Positions 1-8,705 are shown, counted from the stretch's first letter. The stretch: DNA of 64,000 bases from Pseudomonadota bacterium (GCA_018823285.1 JAHJIQ010000030.1:81053-145052), one strand, 5' to 3'. A program made the numbers and translations. The notes: generated from the letters alone by a model not told the origin.

Positions 1-1207
1 TGGCCGCGAAAAGACCCGCGTTTGAAACCATTGATCGTTCCCGGAAATGGGCTCCAGGGACGATGGTGTAGATTGTCGGAATTTGCAGATCGGGGTGCAT
101 GGTATTGACGATCAGGGCTTCCATGTCGAGTTTCCTGAGAGCACCGAGGCACCTTTCGATTTCGACCTTCATGTTGTCGTCGGTGAGGTCCGCCATCTCG
201 TTGATGGTGATCGTTTTTTCAACCTCGGTGATGTAGCGTGCCTCTTCCATGCTCAATGGTTTTTCGAGGCCTGAAGCAACGTAGTTGGCCTTGGTATTGA
301 AGTCACCGGCCAGCTGGGCCACCTCGGTGAGGGCCCGGATCAGGGATTTTTCCGGATTGGGGGTGGTCCCGGCGGTGTAGACAATCTCACTGTCGGTCGG
401 AAAGGTCGACGGGTCATAGGCCAGGGCGCCGACCGTAGGGATGCCGGTGTCCAGGCTGAAATCGTTCAGATAGACCTTGATCCCGTGCCGGTTGAATTTA
501 TCCAGCAGTTCGCGGGCCACCGGATCTTTAACGCTTGCCGGGTCGATGGCCGGGGTTTTGAGCCTGCCGCGGCTGATAATCGAACAGACGTGGCGTTCGA
601 CAATCTCGCAGACCCCCTGGCTGATTGCCTCCTCATAGGTGTTTCCGGCTGAAGGGCCGTTGAATTCGTTGATTGCATAAAACCAGGAAAAGGGGACCAG
701 GACTTCAGCATTCGTGGTGATATTGGTGGCCCAGACCCACTGCATGGTGAGCCCTTCGAGAAGTTTTTCAAGGAGTGCAGGGGTGGTCTTTTCGTCATGG
801 ACCGACTGCAGGAGCTTGGCGACCGGCAGCACGGACTGCCCGGCTCTTTTCAGATTATCGTAGGTGTCGACGATAAAATTGGCCGGATTTTTCTTGAAGC
901 TGAAGAAGCTGAACCTCTCCCCCAGTTCCATGCAGGCGCTGGCCCGGGACTGCTCGGGTGTGCTGCCCTTGCCCATCTGCTTCTTGTTGCCGATGGTCTC
1001 AAAGGCATCCTTGCCGCAGACGCTGAAATAGACCGGGATATCAAGGCGACCGTTATCGATCCGCCGGATCTCGCGCAGGATGTCGAGATTGACTTTTTTG
1101 AGTTTGGCTTCAAAGCGGTTCACCGTTTCCTCGGGGGTCATCGCCTTGTCCTGATCATAGGTGTAAGTTTTCAAACAATCCTGAAGTACTATTTTTTTAT
1201 GCTGCAT
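1..1207 (-). CDS. YcaO-domain protein, partial at left edge
   Basis: About 402 codons are visible from ATG at 1207 and the frame stays open to the window edge, so the C-terminus is missing. AGGAGAGA sits just upstream of the ATG. The translation has the YcaO nucleotide-binding signatures: a GKGSTPEQSRASACMELGER segment near residues 78-97 and a CEIVERH segment further on. YcaO proteins use ATP to activate backbone amides, giving azolines, thioamides or macroamidines, and some act on ribosomal or enzyme targets. No precursor peptide or partner maturase is next to the start, so the substrate is unknown. The family is clear; any specific role would be a guess. Confidence 0.85.
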   Translation of the reverse strand, partial: MQHKKIVLQDCLKTYTYDQDKAMTPEETVNRFEAKLKKVNLDILREIRRIDNGRLDIPVYFSVCGKDAFETIGNKKQMGKGSTPEQSRASACMELGERFSFFSFKKNPANFIVDTYDNLKRAGQSVLPVAKLLQSVHDEKTTPALLEKLLEGLTMQWVWATNITTNAEVLVPFSWFYAINEFNGPSAGNTYEEAISQGVCEIVERHVCSIISRGRLKTPAIDPASVKDPVARELLDKFNRHGIKVYLNDFSLDTGIPTVGALAYDPSTFPTDSEIVYTAGTTPNPEKSLIRALTEVAQLAGDFNTKANYVASGLEKPLSMEEARYITEVEKTITINEMADLTDDNMKVEIERCLGALRKLDMEALIVNTMHPDLQIPTIYTIVPGAHFRERSMVSNAGLFAA

Positions 1208-1310
1208 CTCTGTCTCTCCTGCGGTTGATACCTGTTTCTGATTTCATGCCGATCTTTTCACTCTTCACCAGACTCAGGGCGAGCGGACATGCTGCTGTGC
1301 TCCCTACTTT

Positions 1311-1380
1311 GAGCCTGTCGAAGTCTGTTTCCCTGTGCCAGTTGAAGCCACGTTCATCCTGAGCCTGTCGAAGGATGGCC
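1311..1380. repeat. CCTGAGCCTGTCGAAGGAT dispersed repeat, two partial copies
   Basis: Partial copies at about 1311-1327 and 1354-1376 of a short repeat whose fuller form, ATCCTTCGACAGGCTCAGGA, recurs at 9658, 42301, 42430 and 57030 in both orientations. It contains the imperfect self-complementary core CTTCGACAGGCTCAGG. Confidence 0.7.
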
Positions 1381-1390
1381 CGACTCACTT

Positions 1391-1448
1391 TTTTCACCCT
1401 GCGGGTATAAGTTTCGTATGTGCAGACGAGCTGCTCAACTCAGCTTTA
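1391..1448 (+). repeat. 80-bp hairpin repeat (family A), short copy
   Basis: Begins TTTTCACCCTGCGGGTATAAG and ends GAGCTGCTCAACTCAGCTTTA. It lacks the middle segment (TCTCGATGTCTCGCAAGCTCG...) present in the long copies at 13464-13702 and 21638-21720. Confidence 0.85.
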
Positions 1449-1631
1449 TACTCCGACTTCCATCAGTGATGGTTTCGGAAAAAGATTATTACTACAGGGT
1501 GGTATAAAAAGCAATGTGATTGCCGTTGAATTTCAGCTATCGCCTCGTCATTGCGATTAAATTGAAGCAAACCAGATGGTTCTGGAACAACGCGTGATTC
1601 ACGTGAAAAGGGGCATGGCGGAACAAAGGTG

Positions 1632-1780
1632 TTCCGTTGGAGCGGCCTCCCGGCCGCGAAGATGGGGCCTGGGGTATGCACCTTGGGCAATTCGCGGCCG
1701 GGAGGCCGCTCCAACGAGGAGGCCGCTCCCGCAACAAAGATCCGCCGGCTGTAGGAGCGACCTCCCGGTCGCGAACATGA
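1632..1780. repeat. GGAGCGGCCTCCCGGCCGCGAA repeat: inverted pair plus third copy
   Basis: Copy one (about 1636-1661, +) and copy two (about 1689-1715, -) are near-perfect inverted copies of a 25-bp GC-rich element. A third diverged copy (about 1753-1778) reads GTAGGAGCGACCTCCCGGTC. Each is itself an inverted repeat (GGCCTCCCGGCC). The arrangement resembles REP elements. Confidence 0.8.
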
Positions 1781-2010
1781 GGTCGAAAGGCCGCTCCGGC
1801 TTTCGCTGTCGATGGGAACCTCATCATCCACCATTTCCTGTTCGAAATCCGCCATCTGCTATCCCGCAAAATATCCCTTGCCGATCCACGAGAATACATA
1901 GTAAAGAACTGTTGATTTATAGTTTTCCGGCCCTTCCGGAGAGTGTTCCCGGGCAGGTGTTTCCGGGTCCGGTGTCAATGTTTGGCAAAATCTTAACTGT
2001 TGGGAAAAAC

Positions 2011-3723
2011 ATGAAATTACCGAGGTTCAGATCAGTCGTCTTCTTTCTGCTGGCGGTGGTTGCCGCCGTTTTTATTCCCGGTTTTGCCGCCGCGGCCGAA
2101 AAGCCGCAGGTTGCCATTCTGCCTCTTGTTCTGCACGGACCGGAAGAGATGGGGTATTTAAAGGATGGGATCGGGGCCATGCTCGGCAGCAGGCTGTCCG
2201 CAGGCGCCGGGGTCGGCATAATCAGCCGGACTGCGGTTGAGGAAGCTGCCGGCAAAGTCGGCAAGGATGCTGCCGCCGAGGCTATAGGCAGGGAGCTGAA
2301 GGCGGATCTGGTGCTTTCCGGCAGTATCACGAGCCTGGGGAAAGGAGTCAGTATCGATCTCAGGGCAATCCGGGCAGGAGAACCGGTGGTTGTTGAGAAT
2401 TTTTTTGCCTCGGCGGATGATCAGTCCGCCATCATCAGGGCGGTTGACAAGATGGCCGGTGAAATTTCTGCAAAAATGTACGGCAAAACATCGGGAGCTC
2501 TCTCAGACCCGTCTGTCGGGAGATCAACCGGTCTTGCCATCGGGGCGGCTCCGGTAGCCATCACCCCGGTGGTGGGCGCAGGGACGGACCAGTCGGAACA
2601 CCCGGACCGTATGTTCGGCAACCGGGGGAAAACCGTCCCGCTTGGTGGGGGAGTTATCGTTCAACCCGTTGCCATTCCGGAAGAGGCTGTCCTGCCGGCA
2701 GGAAATGCCGGGATGGTTGAGCGCAGCCAGTATCTTGCAATGGAAGTGCAGGATTTTGACAGTGGCGATGTTTATGGTGACGGCACAACCCAGTATGTTG
2801 TCGCTGAAAATGACAAGGTCCACGTCTATCGGCGTAACGGGAGCAGACTCGATGAGGCAGGTGAGGTGCCCTTCTCTGTCGGGTACGCCAAAATCATCTC
2901 AATAAGCGTGGCCGATCTTGACAAGAACGGACGGGCGGAAATTTATATCAGCGCCAATTCCGAAAATGATGCGATCTCCTCCGGAGCGGAGTGGAATGGT
3001 TCTGCTTTTGCTCCTCTATTCGACAAACAATCGTGGCACGTGAAAACCCTGCTGGTAAATGATCTGGAAGTGCTGATCGGTCAGAAGGGGGATTTTGACA
3101 CTCCTTATGCTCCAGGTGTCTTCAAGCTGCAGGTGAAAGAGGGCAAACTTGAGGCGGGGGAAAAACTCGCGCTCCCGGACGAGGTGAATATCTTTGATTT
3201 TACGATGGCCGATTTTACCGGTGACGGACAGCTGGAAGTTGCGGTGATCGACCAGGATGACGATCTGACCCTCTTTAGTGAAGGGGGCGACCTGCTCTGG
3301 CGGGGTGATGGGAACTTCGGGTACACGGTCAGATTTGTCGGCAAGGCATCGGGAACGGTGTCGCAGGAACGAAAAAACTTCAATGTGCCGTCACGGCTGA
3401 TTGCCCGAGATCTCAACGGTGACGGGCGGAGCGAACTGGTGGTGATGAAAAACCCGTCCAGCCTGACTACCCTGATCAAGACCATCGCCAGTTTCACCGG
3501 TGGCTCCATCGAGGCGAAGAGTTGGAACGGCATCTCCTTTGTCGACCTCTGGTCGACCGGCAAAATCGGCAGTTATATTGCCGGCTATCAGCTTGAAGAA
3601 AAAGATGCACAGGGAGTCAGGAGGCTGAATGTCGCAGTCATTGGCAAGAAGTCGGGCAAACTGCTCAAATCCAGCCAGTCTTTTCTGGCCTCCTACCCGG
3701 TGCCTGAGCTGAGGGTTCAGTAA
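2011..3723 (+). CDS. exported FlgO/TolB-like and VCBS-repeat protein
   Basis: A 570-residue protein with a clear N-terminal signal peptide (residues 1 to about 29: basic MKLPRFR, hydrophobic core, AAAA before EKPQ). That is why the ATG at 2011 is chosen over the longer open frame upstream. Residues 30-135 resemble the FlgO/TolB-like nucleotide-free fold (VAILPLVLHGPEE, then ADLVLSGSIT), which is also found at the start of the protein at 26787. Three acidic FG-GAP/VCBS-type calcium-loop motifs follow: DLDKNGRAEI near 302, DFTGDGQLEV near 400 and DLNGDGRSEL near 467, consistent with a beta-propeller. Likely periplasmic or surface-exposed. The molecular role is unknown. No operon partner is visible. 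Confidence 0.8.
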   Translation: MKLPRFRSVVFFLLAVVAAVFIPGFAAAAEKPQVAILPLVLHGPEEMGYLKDGIGAMLGSRLSAGAGVGIISRTAVEEAAGKVGKDAAAEAIGRELKADLVLSGSITSLGKGVSIDLRAIRAGEPVVVENFFASADDQSAIIRAVDKMAGEISAKMYGKTSGALSDPSVGRSTGLAIGAAPVAITPVVGAGTDQSEHPDRMFGNRGKTVPLGGGVIVQPVAIPEEAVLPAGNAGMVERSQYLAMEVQDFDSGDVYGDGTTQYVVAENDKVHVYRRNGSRLDEAGEVPFSVGYAKIISISVADLDKNGRAEIYISANSENDAISSGAEWNGSAFAPLFDKQSWHVKTLLVNDLEVLIGQKGDFDTPYAPGVFKLQVKEGKLEAGEKLALPDEVNIFDFTMADFTGDGQLEVAVIDQDDDLTLFSEGGDLLWRGDGNFGYTVRFVGKASGTVSQERKNFNVPSRLIARDLNGDGRSELVVMKNPSSLTTLIKTIASFTGGSIEAKSWNGISFVDLWSTGKIGSYIAGYQLEEKDAQGVRRLNVAVIGKKSGKLLKSSQSFLASYPVPELRVQ

Positions 3724-4155
3724 CTTTGTGCGTGGTTTTTATTACACGATGATGGGTTTTTACCAACACCTGTTCGGGAATAGTGTTGCGGTGGAATATT
3801 GTGTAACTCACTGATAATTCGCTATAATTGTCATAGAAACCGATTGTGGCCCGTTTGTTGCAAAACCTGGTTGTCAGGTACGGCTTTTCCATGGCAGATT
3901 ACAAGATACCACATCGTGGCAATTAAATTTGTCAGTAAATATTGGGGGTTAGGGCTGAAATCATTGGATTTATTTGAATTTATTTTTAAAAAATCCGCTG
4001 AAAAAAAACTTGACATCAATAGGAGTCAAGGGTACTTAATCCAAATAAATTTGGTTTTTAAGTTGGTTTTCCGGTCTTACTGAATATAAGCCGGCGATCG
4101 TTTGCAACTGCAAATTGGTCGATCAACCCGCTAAATCTAACAAAGGAGATGAAGG
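3724..4155. other. intergenic leader of the porin gene
   Basis: This AT-rich 430-base stretch is unlike the coding regions around it. It carries the porin promoter near its 3' end. No other gene or repeat was recognised. Confidence 0.6.
4010..4038 (+). promoter_or_regulatory. sigma-70-like promoter for the porin
   Basis: TTGACA at 4010-4015 and TACTTA at 4033-4038 with a 17-bp spacer. The -35 box is perfect. The predicted transcript would have a leader of about 110 nt before the porin start codon. Confidence 0.6.
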
Positions 4156-5403
4156 ATGAAGAAAGCGTTGAGTTTTGCAGTTGCACTTGGACTGGTTGCC
4201 GGCATGGCTTCTGCAGCGGTTGCCGCAGACAATCTGACCCTCACCGGTGAAGCCAGATGGCGTGGCTCTTACAAGAACAACCACGTGGATGCATCCGACA
4301 CCGGAACGGATCGCCGTCAGGTCATGGATCAGAGATATCGCCTGAATGCCTCGATCAAAGTGAATGACGATGTGAAGATTGGTTCCCGGATCGTTCTTTT
4401 GAATCAGGAATTCGGTAATGATAATACAACCGATAACCAGAGCAAGGGTACGGATAATACTTACAATACAGCAGATGACGGACATGGCACCAGCAGTGTT
4501 GATCGCGCCTGGATGGACATCAAGACCTTGGGCGGAACCTGGTCTTTTGGCCGGATGGAAGCGAGCTGGGGAAATAAATTCATGGGCTGGGGTTCGAGCG
4601 TTGACCGCGTCAAGGCCACCTATAAAGCGGGCGACCTGACCTTTGCCGGTTATCTGCAGAAAGATGTTGAGGGAGACAGTGCAACCAGCAACGGCGACCA
4701 GGACAAGGACACCTGGGGTGCCCTGGTTGTCGGCAAGGCCGGCGACACTAAATGGGGTGTGATCGCCAACTACGTAATCGATGATCGTTCCGCAGCCAAG
4801 ACCTCCGGCGAAGACACCGGCTACCTGGTTGACGCTTTCTTCAATGCAAAGGCTGGCGCGGCGAACATCCTGGGTGAGATTTTCTACTCAGACGGCGATT
4901 TGCTTGATAATTCCAATAAAGACGCGATCATTGGTGGGTTTGTAGGCGCTTCCATGGCTGCTGGCCCTGCCACTTTGAAAGGTATCGTCGCGATGTGGGA
5001 TGGCAATGAGGCTGGCGGTTCTTCCACTGCCCGTGATTGTGACGATGACTTCGCACCTTCCCTGCTGATCGGGACCTGTAATGAGACCGCGATTATCGAT
5101 TTCGGTGCTACTACCTCTGCCAGTGATCCTGGTGACTCCACCTATCTTGTTGCCGCCGGCGCGGACATGAAGATCAACGACAAGATCAATGTCGGTGGTG
5201 GGATTGGTTACCTTCAGGCCTCCGAGCATGGCTATGTGGTTGACGATTCCAAGAACCTGATCGAGGTTGACGTGTACATGAGCTATGCGCTCGCTCAGAA
5301 TGCAACTTACACCCTGGGAATCGCCTATGGTGACTGGGACAACGCCAGCGCTAACGACGACGCTCTCTTTGTAGTTGGTAACAGGGTCAATGTAACATTC
5401 TAA
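4156..5403 (+). CDS. outer-membrane porin
   Basis: A 415-residue protein with a signal peptide ending near AVAADN (residue 23-25) and a body of alternating short beta-strand-like segments. It ends in an aromatic C-terminal residue (NRVNVTF), the usual signature of a beta-barrel outer-membrane protein. The AAAGGAG ribosome-binding site precedes the ATG at good spacing. It resembles the abundant deltaproteobacterial porins annotated only as porin or hypothetical. It has its own promoter and terminator, so it is probably a highly expressed single gene. Confidence 0.85.
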   Translation: MKKALSFAVALGLVAGMASAAVAADNLTLTGEARWRGSYKNNHVDASDTGTDRRQVMDQRYRLNASIKVNDDVKIGSRIVLLNQEFGNDNTTDNQSKGTDNTYNTADDGHGTSSVDRAWMDIKTLGGTWSFGRMEASWGNKFMGWGSSVDRVKATYKAGDLTFAGYLQKDVEGDSATSNGDQDKDTWGALVVGKAGDTKWGVIANYVIDDRSAAKTSGEDTGYLVDAFFNAKAGAANILGEIFYSDGDLLDNSNKDAIIGGFVGASMAAGPATLKGIVAMWDGNEAGGSSTARDCDDDFAPSLLIGTCNETAIIDFGATTSASDPGDSTYLVAAGADMKINDKINVGGGIGYLQASEHGYVVDDSKNLIEVDVYMSYALAQNATYTLGIAYGDWDNASANDDALFVVGNRVNVTF

Positions 5404-5432
5404 TCCCTGATTAGATTCTGTTTGTGTTCTTC

Positions 5433-5466
5433 AAGGGCCGCCCATTCGGGTGGCCCTTTTTTTTGT
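5433..5466 (+). terminator. Rho-independent terminator after the porin
   Basis: AAGGGCCGCCC, loop ATTC, GGGTGGCCCTT, then a run of T. It lies 30 bases after the porin stop codon. Confidence 0.9.
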
Positions 5467-5577
5467 TACTTCAATAACCTGCGGAATTCTCCCGCCATCA
5501 GTAGTAACCAACGTTTCATCTTGACTTCAATATTCACTCTGTTGTGTAATCATACTGGTTGCCGGAAACACTTTCGA

Positions 5578-5700
5578 CTTGGAAACTGCCGAGATGCTGT
5601 TTCCCGGTTCCGGTCATTCCGGCAGGCTGTCAGCCGGAATCCATGCCGTCCTGGCCGCAGGCCTACAGCCTGCCGGGGCGACGACCCGGGTAAAACCGGC
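5578..5700. repeat. REP-like repeat (family C), copy 1
   Basis: A roughly 120-bp element with long imperfect dyad symmetry around TCATTCCGGCAGGCTGTCAG ... CTACAGCCTGCCGGGGCGAC. A close copy is at 6838-6965. In this copy the element lies between a TTGACTTCAATAT segment and the start of the porin fragment at 5752; in the other copy it lies upstream of both. Confidence 0.8.
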
Positions 5701-5751
5701 GCTTACGACTTTCCATACTTGATGAAGAATTAGAAAAACTGGAGGGAGAGA

Positions 5752-5874
5752 ATGAAGATCGAGAAACTGTGGTGCGGGTGTCTGGCGTTTACCATTTTTA
5801 TTTCCGGGGCGGGGAATCTTTTTGCCCATGAGCGGAAGACCGACAAGATCGTAGAGATCCTGAAAAGCAATTGA
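5752..5874 (+). pseudogene. truncated duplicate of the LbtU-like porin 5' end
   Basis: Forty codons that match the first 39 codons of the gene at 7096 with only a few substitutions, including the ribosome-binding site GGAGGGAGAG and the whole signal peptide (LWCGCLAFTIFISGAGNLFA). The match stops after LKS, where the sequence jumps to unrelated DNA and a TGA. It is a partial duplication and not a functional porin. Whether the exported 40-residue peptide is made cannot be told. Confidence 0.9.
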
Positions 5875-5902
5875 TGCGGGACGCTCTTAAGTAATTAACT
5901 AA

Positions 5903-5980
5903 TGCTCATGATGGCTATTGGTAATGTGGCTAAAGCCAAAGGAATGAGCGTAATAGCCAACAAAACACAACTGAGCCGTC
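5903..5980 (+). pseudogene. fragment of the higA-like antitoxin gene
   Basis: These 78 bases match 6517-6594, the middle of the antitoxin gene at 6414, with about five differences. No start codon or downstream part is present. It sits directly after the porin fragment, so the two partial duplications probably arose in the same rearrangement. Confidence 0.85.
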
Positions 5981-6110
5981 GACTTGACATAAGGGGCATG
6001 ATTTAATGCCTTTCCTGGACACCTTCAATCGGCTTTGTTCGAACTTCTGAAGATTGTTGTGACAGAAAAGTCCCCTTGACAGCATGTCTCTTATGTGCGA
6101 CAATAGGCGT

Positions 6111-6407
6111 GTGAAATACGAGATTGAAACGACAAATGTTTTCGACAGGTGGCTCGCCACGGTCAAAGACATACGGCATAGAGTTAGAATTATCAGCCGT
6201 TTTGACAAGATTCAATTGGGCAATTTTTGAGACCACAAAAACCTTGGTGGAAGACTGTTTGAGCTTCGTTTTTTCTTTGGCCCCGGCTTTCGCGCTTATT
6301 ACACCATCAAGGGCGGTGAGGTTGTCTTTCTGCTTTGCGGTGGCGACAAATCCACTCAGGATAAAGACATTGAAAGAGCAAGAAGCATTATGGCCGAACT
6401 GGAGTAA
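6111..6407 (+). pseudogene. RelE/HigB-like toxin with an in-frame stop
   Basis: Reading from GTG at 6111 (in-frame ATGs at 6084 and 6093 are alternatives) gives a 98-codon addiction-module killer protein interrupted by TGA at 6228-6230 (codon 40). The reading is KYEIETTNVFDRW, then FDKIQLGNF, stop, DHKNLGGRLFELRFFFGPGF, and CGGDKSTQDKDIERA. Family members usually have Gly at the stop position, so one GGA to TGA change explains it. The whole family length is otherwise preserved and the antitoxin follows 6 bases later. The toxin is therefore probably dead by a single recent nonsense mutation. Confidence 0.85.
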
Positions 6408-6413
6408 ACAGCG

Positions 6414-6692
6414 ATGAAAGTAACCACCAGAAAATGGGATGCCAGTGAATATCTGGACAACCCGGAAATGATCCATGAATACCTTAAAGCAGCCTTTGAA
6501 GAGGGCGACAGCGAGTTGCTCATGGTGGCTATTGGTAATGTGGCTAAAGCCAAAGGAATGAGCGAAATAGCCAATAAAACACAACTGAGCCGTCAAAATC
6601 TTTACAAAGCTTTGTCTCCCAATAGTTCCCCGAAATTTGAGACTGTCAAGAAGGTCGTAGAGGCCTTGGGCTGCAAGCTTGCAATTGTGTGA
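6414..6692 (+). CDS. HigA-like antitoxin, helix-turn-helix
   Basis: A 92-residue protein of the addiction-module antidote family. An N-terminal WDASEYLDNPEMIHEYLKA segment is followed by a helix-turn-helix (SEIANKTQLSRQNLYKALS, residues 50-68) and the SPNSSPKFETVKKVVEALG tail typical of this family. It would bind its toxin and repress its own operon. It lies 6 bases after the broken toxin gene, the usual toxin-first order. With the toxin inactivated it is probably a free-standing remnant or an anti-addiction copy. Confidence 0.85.
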   Translation: MKVTTRKWDASEYLDNPEMIHEYLKAAFEEGDSELLMVAIGNVAKAKGMSEIANKTQLSRQNLYKALSPNSSPKFETVKKVVEALGCKLAIV

Positions 6693-7095
6693 TGTAGCAA
6701 GGCGTGAGAGAAAAGTGGGTGTGCATTACTTTATTAAAAACATTGTGGTTGCCACCCAATTTCAGCCACTTTTCGAACCAACTATAAGGTTGATGATATA
6801 GTTGTCTTCAAGGATATGGAAGTGTCTTCCTAGGGGTTCGGAAACTGTCCATATACCGGTTTCCCGGTTTCCGTCATTCCGGCAGGTTGTAAGCCGGAAT
6901 CCATTCCTTCCTGGACCCCGGCTTACAACCTGCCGGGGTGACGGCTCAGGTACAACCGGTACTTTTAAACATTCCACACCCTTATTCCATCAGCGATATC
7001 CTGTGTTTGATCTTGACTTCAATATGCGCTTTGTTGTGTCATGATTATGTTGGCCTGAAATGCCTTGGAATAATACCATAAACTGGAGGGAGAGA
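6693..7095. other. intergenic region with REP-like element
   Basis: Holds the family C repeat (6838-6965) and, at about 7011-7060, a segment (TTGACTTCAATAT ... TTTGTTGTGT) also found at about 5520-5560 upstream of the duplicated porin fragment. The shared segment may carry the porin promoter, but no convincing -10 box at 17 bp was found. Confidence 0.55.
6838..6965. repeat. REP-like repeat (family C), copy 2
   Basis: Close copy of 5578-5700. The arms TCATTCCGGCAGGTTGTAAG and GCTTACAACCTGCCGGGGTG are complementary over about 18 bp, so the RNA would fold into a long hairpin. Confidence 0.85.
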
Positions 7096-8250
7096 ATGAA
7101 GATCGTGAAACTGTGGTGCGGGTGTCTGGCTTTTACCATTTTTATTGCCGGGGCAGGGAATCTTTTTGCCCATGAGCGGAAGACCGACAAGATCGTAGAG
7201 ATCCTGAAAAGCAAGGGAATCATTACCGATCAGGATGCGGCGAGTGTCGCTGATGAAACCAACTGGTTTGAAAACCTGACCATGGGCGGGGCGGTCGAAC
7301 TGCAGTTCCAGTATCTGACGGACCGCGACCGCAGTGATCCGAACACCGACAGCACTTCGGAACTTTTTCTGGCAACGATGCAACTTGGAATTGAGGCGAA
7401 AGTAAATGACAGCACTACCGCGAATGTGGTGCTGCTTGCCGAAGATGTCGGCCACTCCGGGGATACCGGCGGGAATGAAAAAATAGGGGTTGATGAAGCG
7501 ACTTTCACGGTCGACAGCCTTGGCGGCACACCAATCTATCTGGTTGGCGGCAAACGCTCCCTGCCTTTTGGTCAGTTTTACACCCATACGATCAGTGACC
7601 CGGTCACCCACGACGCCTATGAGATCAATAAAGCGTCATTAACCATAGGTGCTGCGGTTGAGAAGGTTGCCAATCTGGATACCTCGCTAACCGTCTACCG
7701 GGGCGAGGATATGATGAACCAGATCGTCGGGATGGGCGCTACCTTTACCCGCGATTATGCTTCAGCGGCTGAAGAGACCGACGATGTGAACTCGTTCATC
7801 ATCACGGCCTCGGTCACCCCGATGGAGAATCTGACCGCCGGTCTTGCCTATGCCTCTGAGCCCGGTTTTGATGCGCGCAACAATACGGTCAACCTCTTCG
7901 CGGAATATTCAATCCATAACCTGACCTTTGATGCCGAATATTTTACGGGGCTGAAACGGGAAAAGATCGGCGGGCAGGAGTACAAGGAAACCTCTTTTGC
8001 CGTTGGTTTTGCCTATCAGGTGAACGATCCCCTGGAATTGGCCATCCGGTATGAGGAATTTGATAATGATCGCTCCACCCCTGCCACCGGTGATATTGAC
8101 TACAATTTCATCCTGGGCGCAAACTACGGAGTGATGGACAATCTCGATCTGATGTTTGAAGTGCGCTGTCTGAATGAGGAAGACGGTGGCGATTCCACCT
8201 ATGAAAAGATGGCCCATGAAGTGAACCTGATGCTCGCGGCAGGGTTTTAA
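7096..8250 (+). CDS. LbtU-like siderophore porin family protein
   Basis: A 384-residue protein starting at ATG 7096, chosen because GGAGGGAGAG lies directly upstream and the signal peptide begins there (LWCGCLAFTIFIAGAGNLFA). A short helical segment (IVEILKSKGIITDQDAAS) precedes a beta-barrel body with many short strands and an aromatic C-terminus (LMLAAGF). It resembles the LbtU family, named for a Legionella legiobactin porin. The family call rests on memory of motifs such as GGTPIYLVGGKRSLPFGQF. The substrate in this organism is unknown. A duplicate of its 5' end lies at 5752-5874. Confidence 0.7.
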   Translation: MKIVKLWCGCLAFTIFIAGAGNLFAHERKTDKIVEILKSKGIITDQDAASVADETNWFENLTMGGAVELQFQYLTDRDRSDPNTDSTSELFLATMQLGIEAKVNDSTTANVVLLAEDVGHSGDTGGNEKIGVDEATFTVDSLGGTPIYLVGGKRSLPFGQFYTHTISDPVTHDAYEINKASLTIGAAVEKVANLDTSLTVYRGEDMMNQIVGMGATFTRDYASAAEETDDVNSFIITASVTPMENLTAGLAYASEPGFDARNNTVNLFAEYSIHNLTFDAEYFTGLKREKIGGQEYKETSFAVGFAYQVNDPLELAIRYEEFDNDRSTPATGDIDYNFILGANYGVMDNLDLMFEVRCLNEEDGGDSTYEKMAHEVNLMLAAGF

Positions 8251-8287
8251 TGAGTTTGCCGGAGACAAGCGAAGATTTTGATTCAGG

Positions 8288-8410
8288 CTATGGTTTGAGG
8301 ACCCGCTTTAATCCTTCGTCGACCTGGTCTATGATGTTGCTGGGGAGATGGTGAACTTTCTCAGTTAATAGTGCTTTGTCGAGAGTGATAATTTGAGAAA
8401 TGTTGTTCAC
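8288..8410 (-). pseudogene. C-terminal remnant of a MazF/PemK toxin
   Basis: Forty codons from a GTG that overlaps the stop of the antitoxin gene. The sequence ISQIITLDKALLTEKV ... IIDQVDEGLKRVL matches the last 35-40 residues of MazF-type endoribonucleases, including the conserved QIITLDK segment. The N-terminal two thirds, with the catalytic fold, are absent. An internal deletion that joined the antitoxin stop to the toxin tail explains this. Confidence 0.8.
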
Positions 8411-8643
8411 GCTTCTTCTTTCTCTATTGAGCCGAACTGCAGATTGGAAATGGTATCATTCAATTTTGCAGGCTCAGATGAGTAGACTTCATTAAGCTGT
8501 TTGGTAATGAGCTCAGTAGGGTGTTGTTCGAGGAATTTCGCTACAGCTTCTGCGTACAGGCTACTGCGCGAAACCCCATGGGCTTTTGCATACCGGTCAG
8601 CTGCACGAAACAATTTGTCTGGTATTGAGATTGCTGTTTTCAT
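8407..8643 (-). CDS. ribbon-helix-helix antitoxin (MazE/CopG-like)
   Basis: A 78-residue protein starting at ATG 8643 (MKTAISIPDKLFRAADRYAK). It has an N-terminal beta-strand and two helices of a ribbon-helix-helix DNA-binding fold and a charged C-terminal tail that would wrap a toxin. An upstream in-frame start would add 13 unlikely residues. The toxin that should follow has been reduced to a 40-codon remnant (8288-8410), so this antitoxin is an orphan. Confidence 0.75.
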   Translation of the reverse strand: MKTAISIPDKLFRAADRYAKAHGVSRSSLYAEAVAKFLEQHPTELITKQLNEVYSSEPAKLNDTISNLQFGSIEKEEA

Positions 8644-8705
8644 GTTCAGAGTATGACTATGGTAATACCCGGCGTCAACCAATTATTTAGGAGCCGTTCA
8701 GAAAT

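Larger units (their letters stand above)
1208..2010. other. repeat-rich intergenic region without a supported gene
   Basis: This 800-base gap holds two partial copies of the GAGCCTGTCGAAG repeat (about 1311-1380), one copy of the 80-bp hairpin repeat (1391-1448) and three copies of a GGAGCGGCCTCCCGGCCGCGAA element (1632-1780). Open frames here are generated by these repeats and show no protein-like composition. The open frame of the gene at 2011 extends upstream through the region, but that extension encodes repeat sequence and no signal peptide. Confidence 0.7.

Noticed and set aside
1576..2010. N-terminal extension of the FlgO/VCBS protein
   Set aside because: The extension encodes repeat DNA and would bury the signal peptide. 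The start at 2011 is preferred.
6228..6230. TGA in the RelE/HigB-like toxin read as selenocysteine
   Set aside because: The genome seems to use Sec, but this position is usually Gly in the family and one base change from GGA explains it. No reason for a Sec in this ribonuclease fold.
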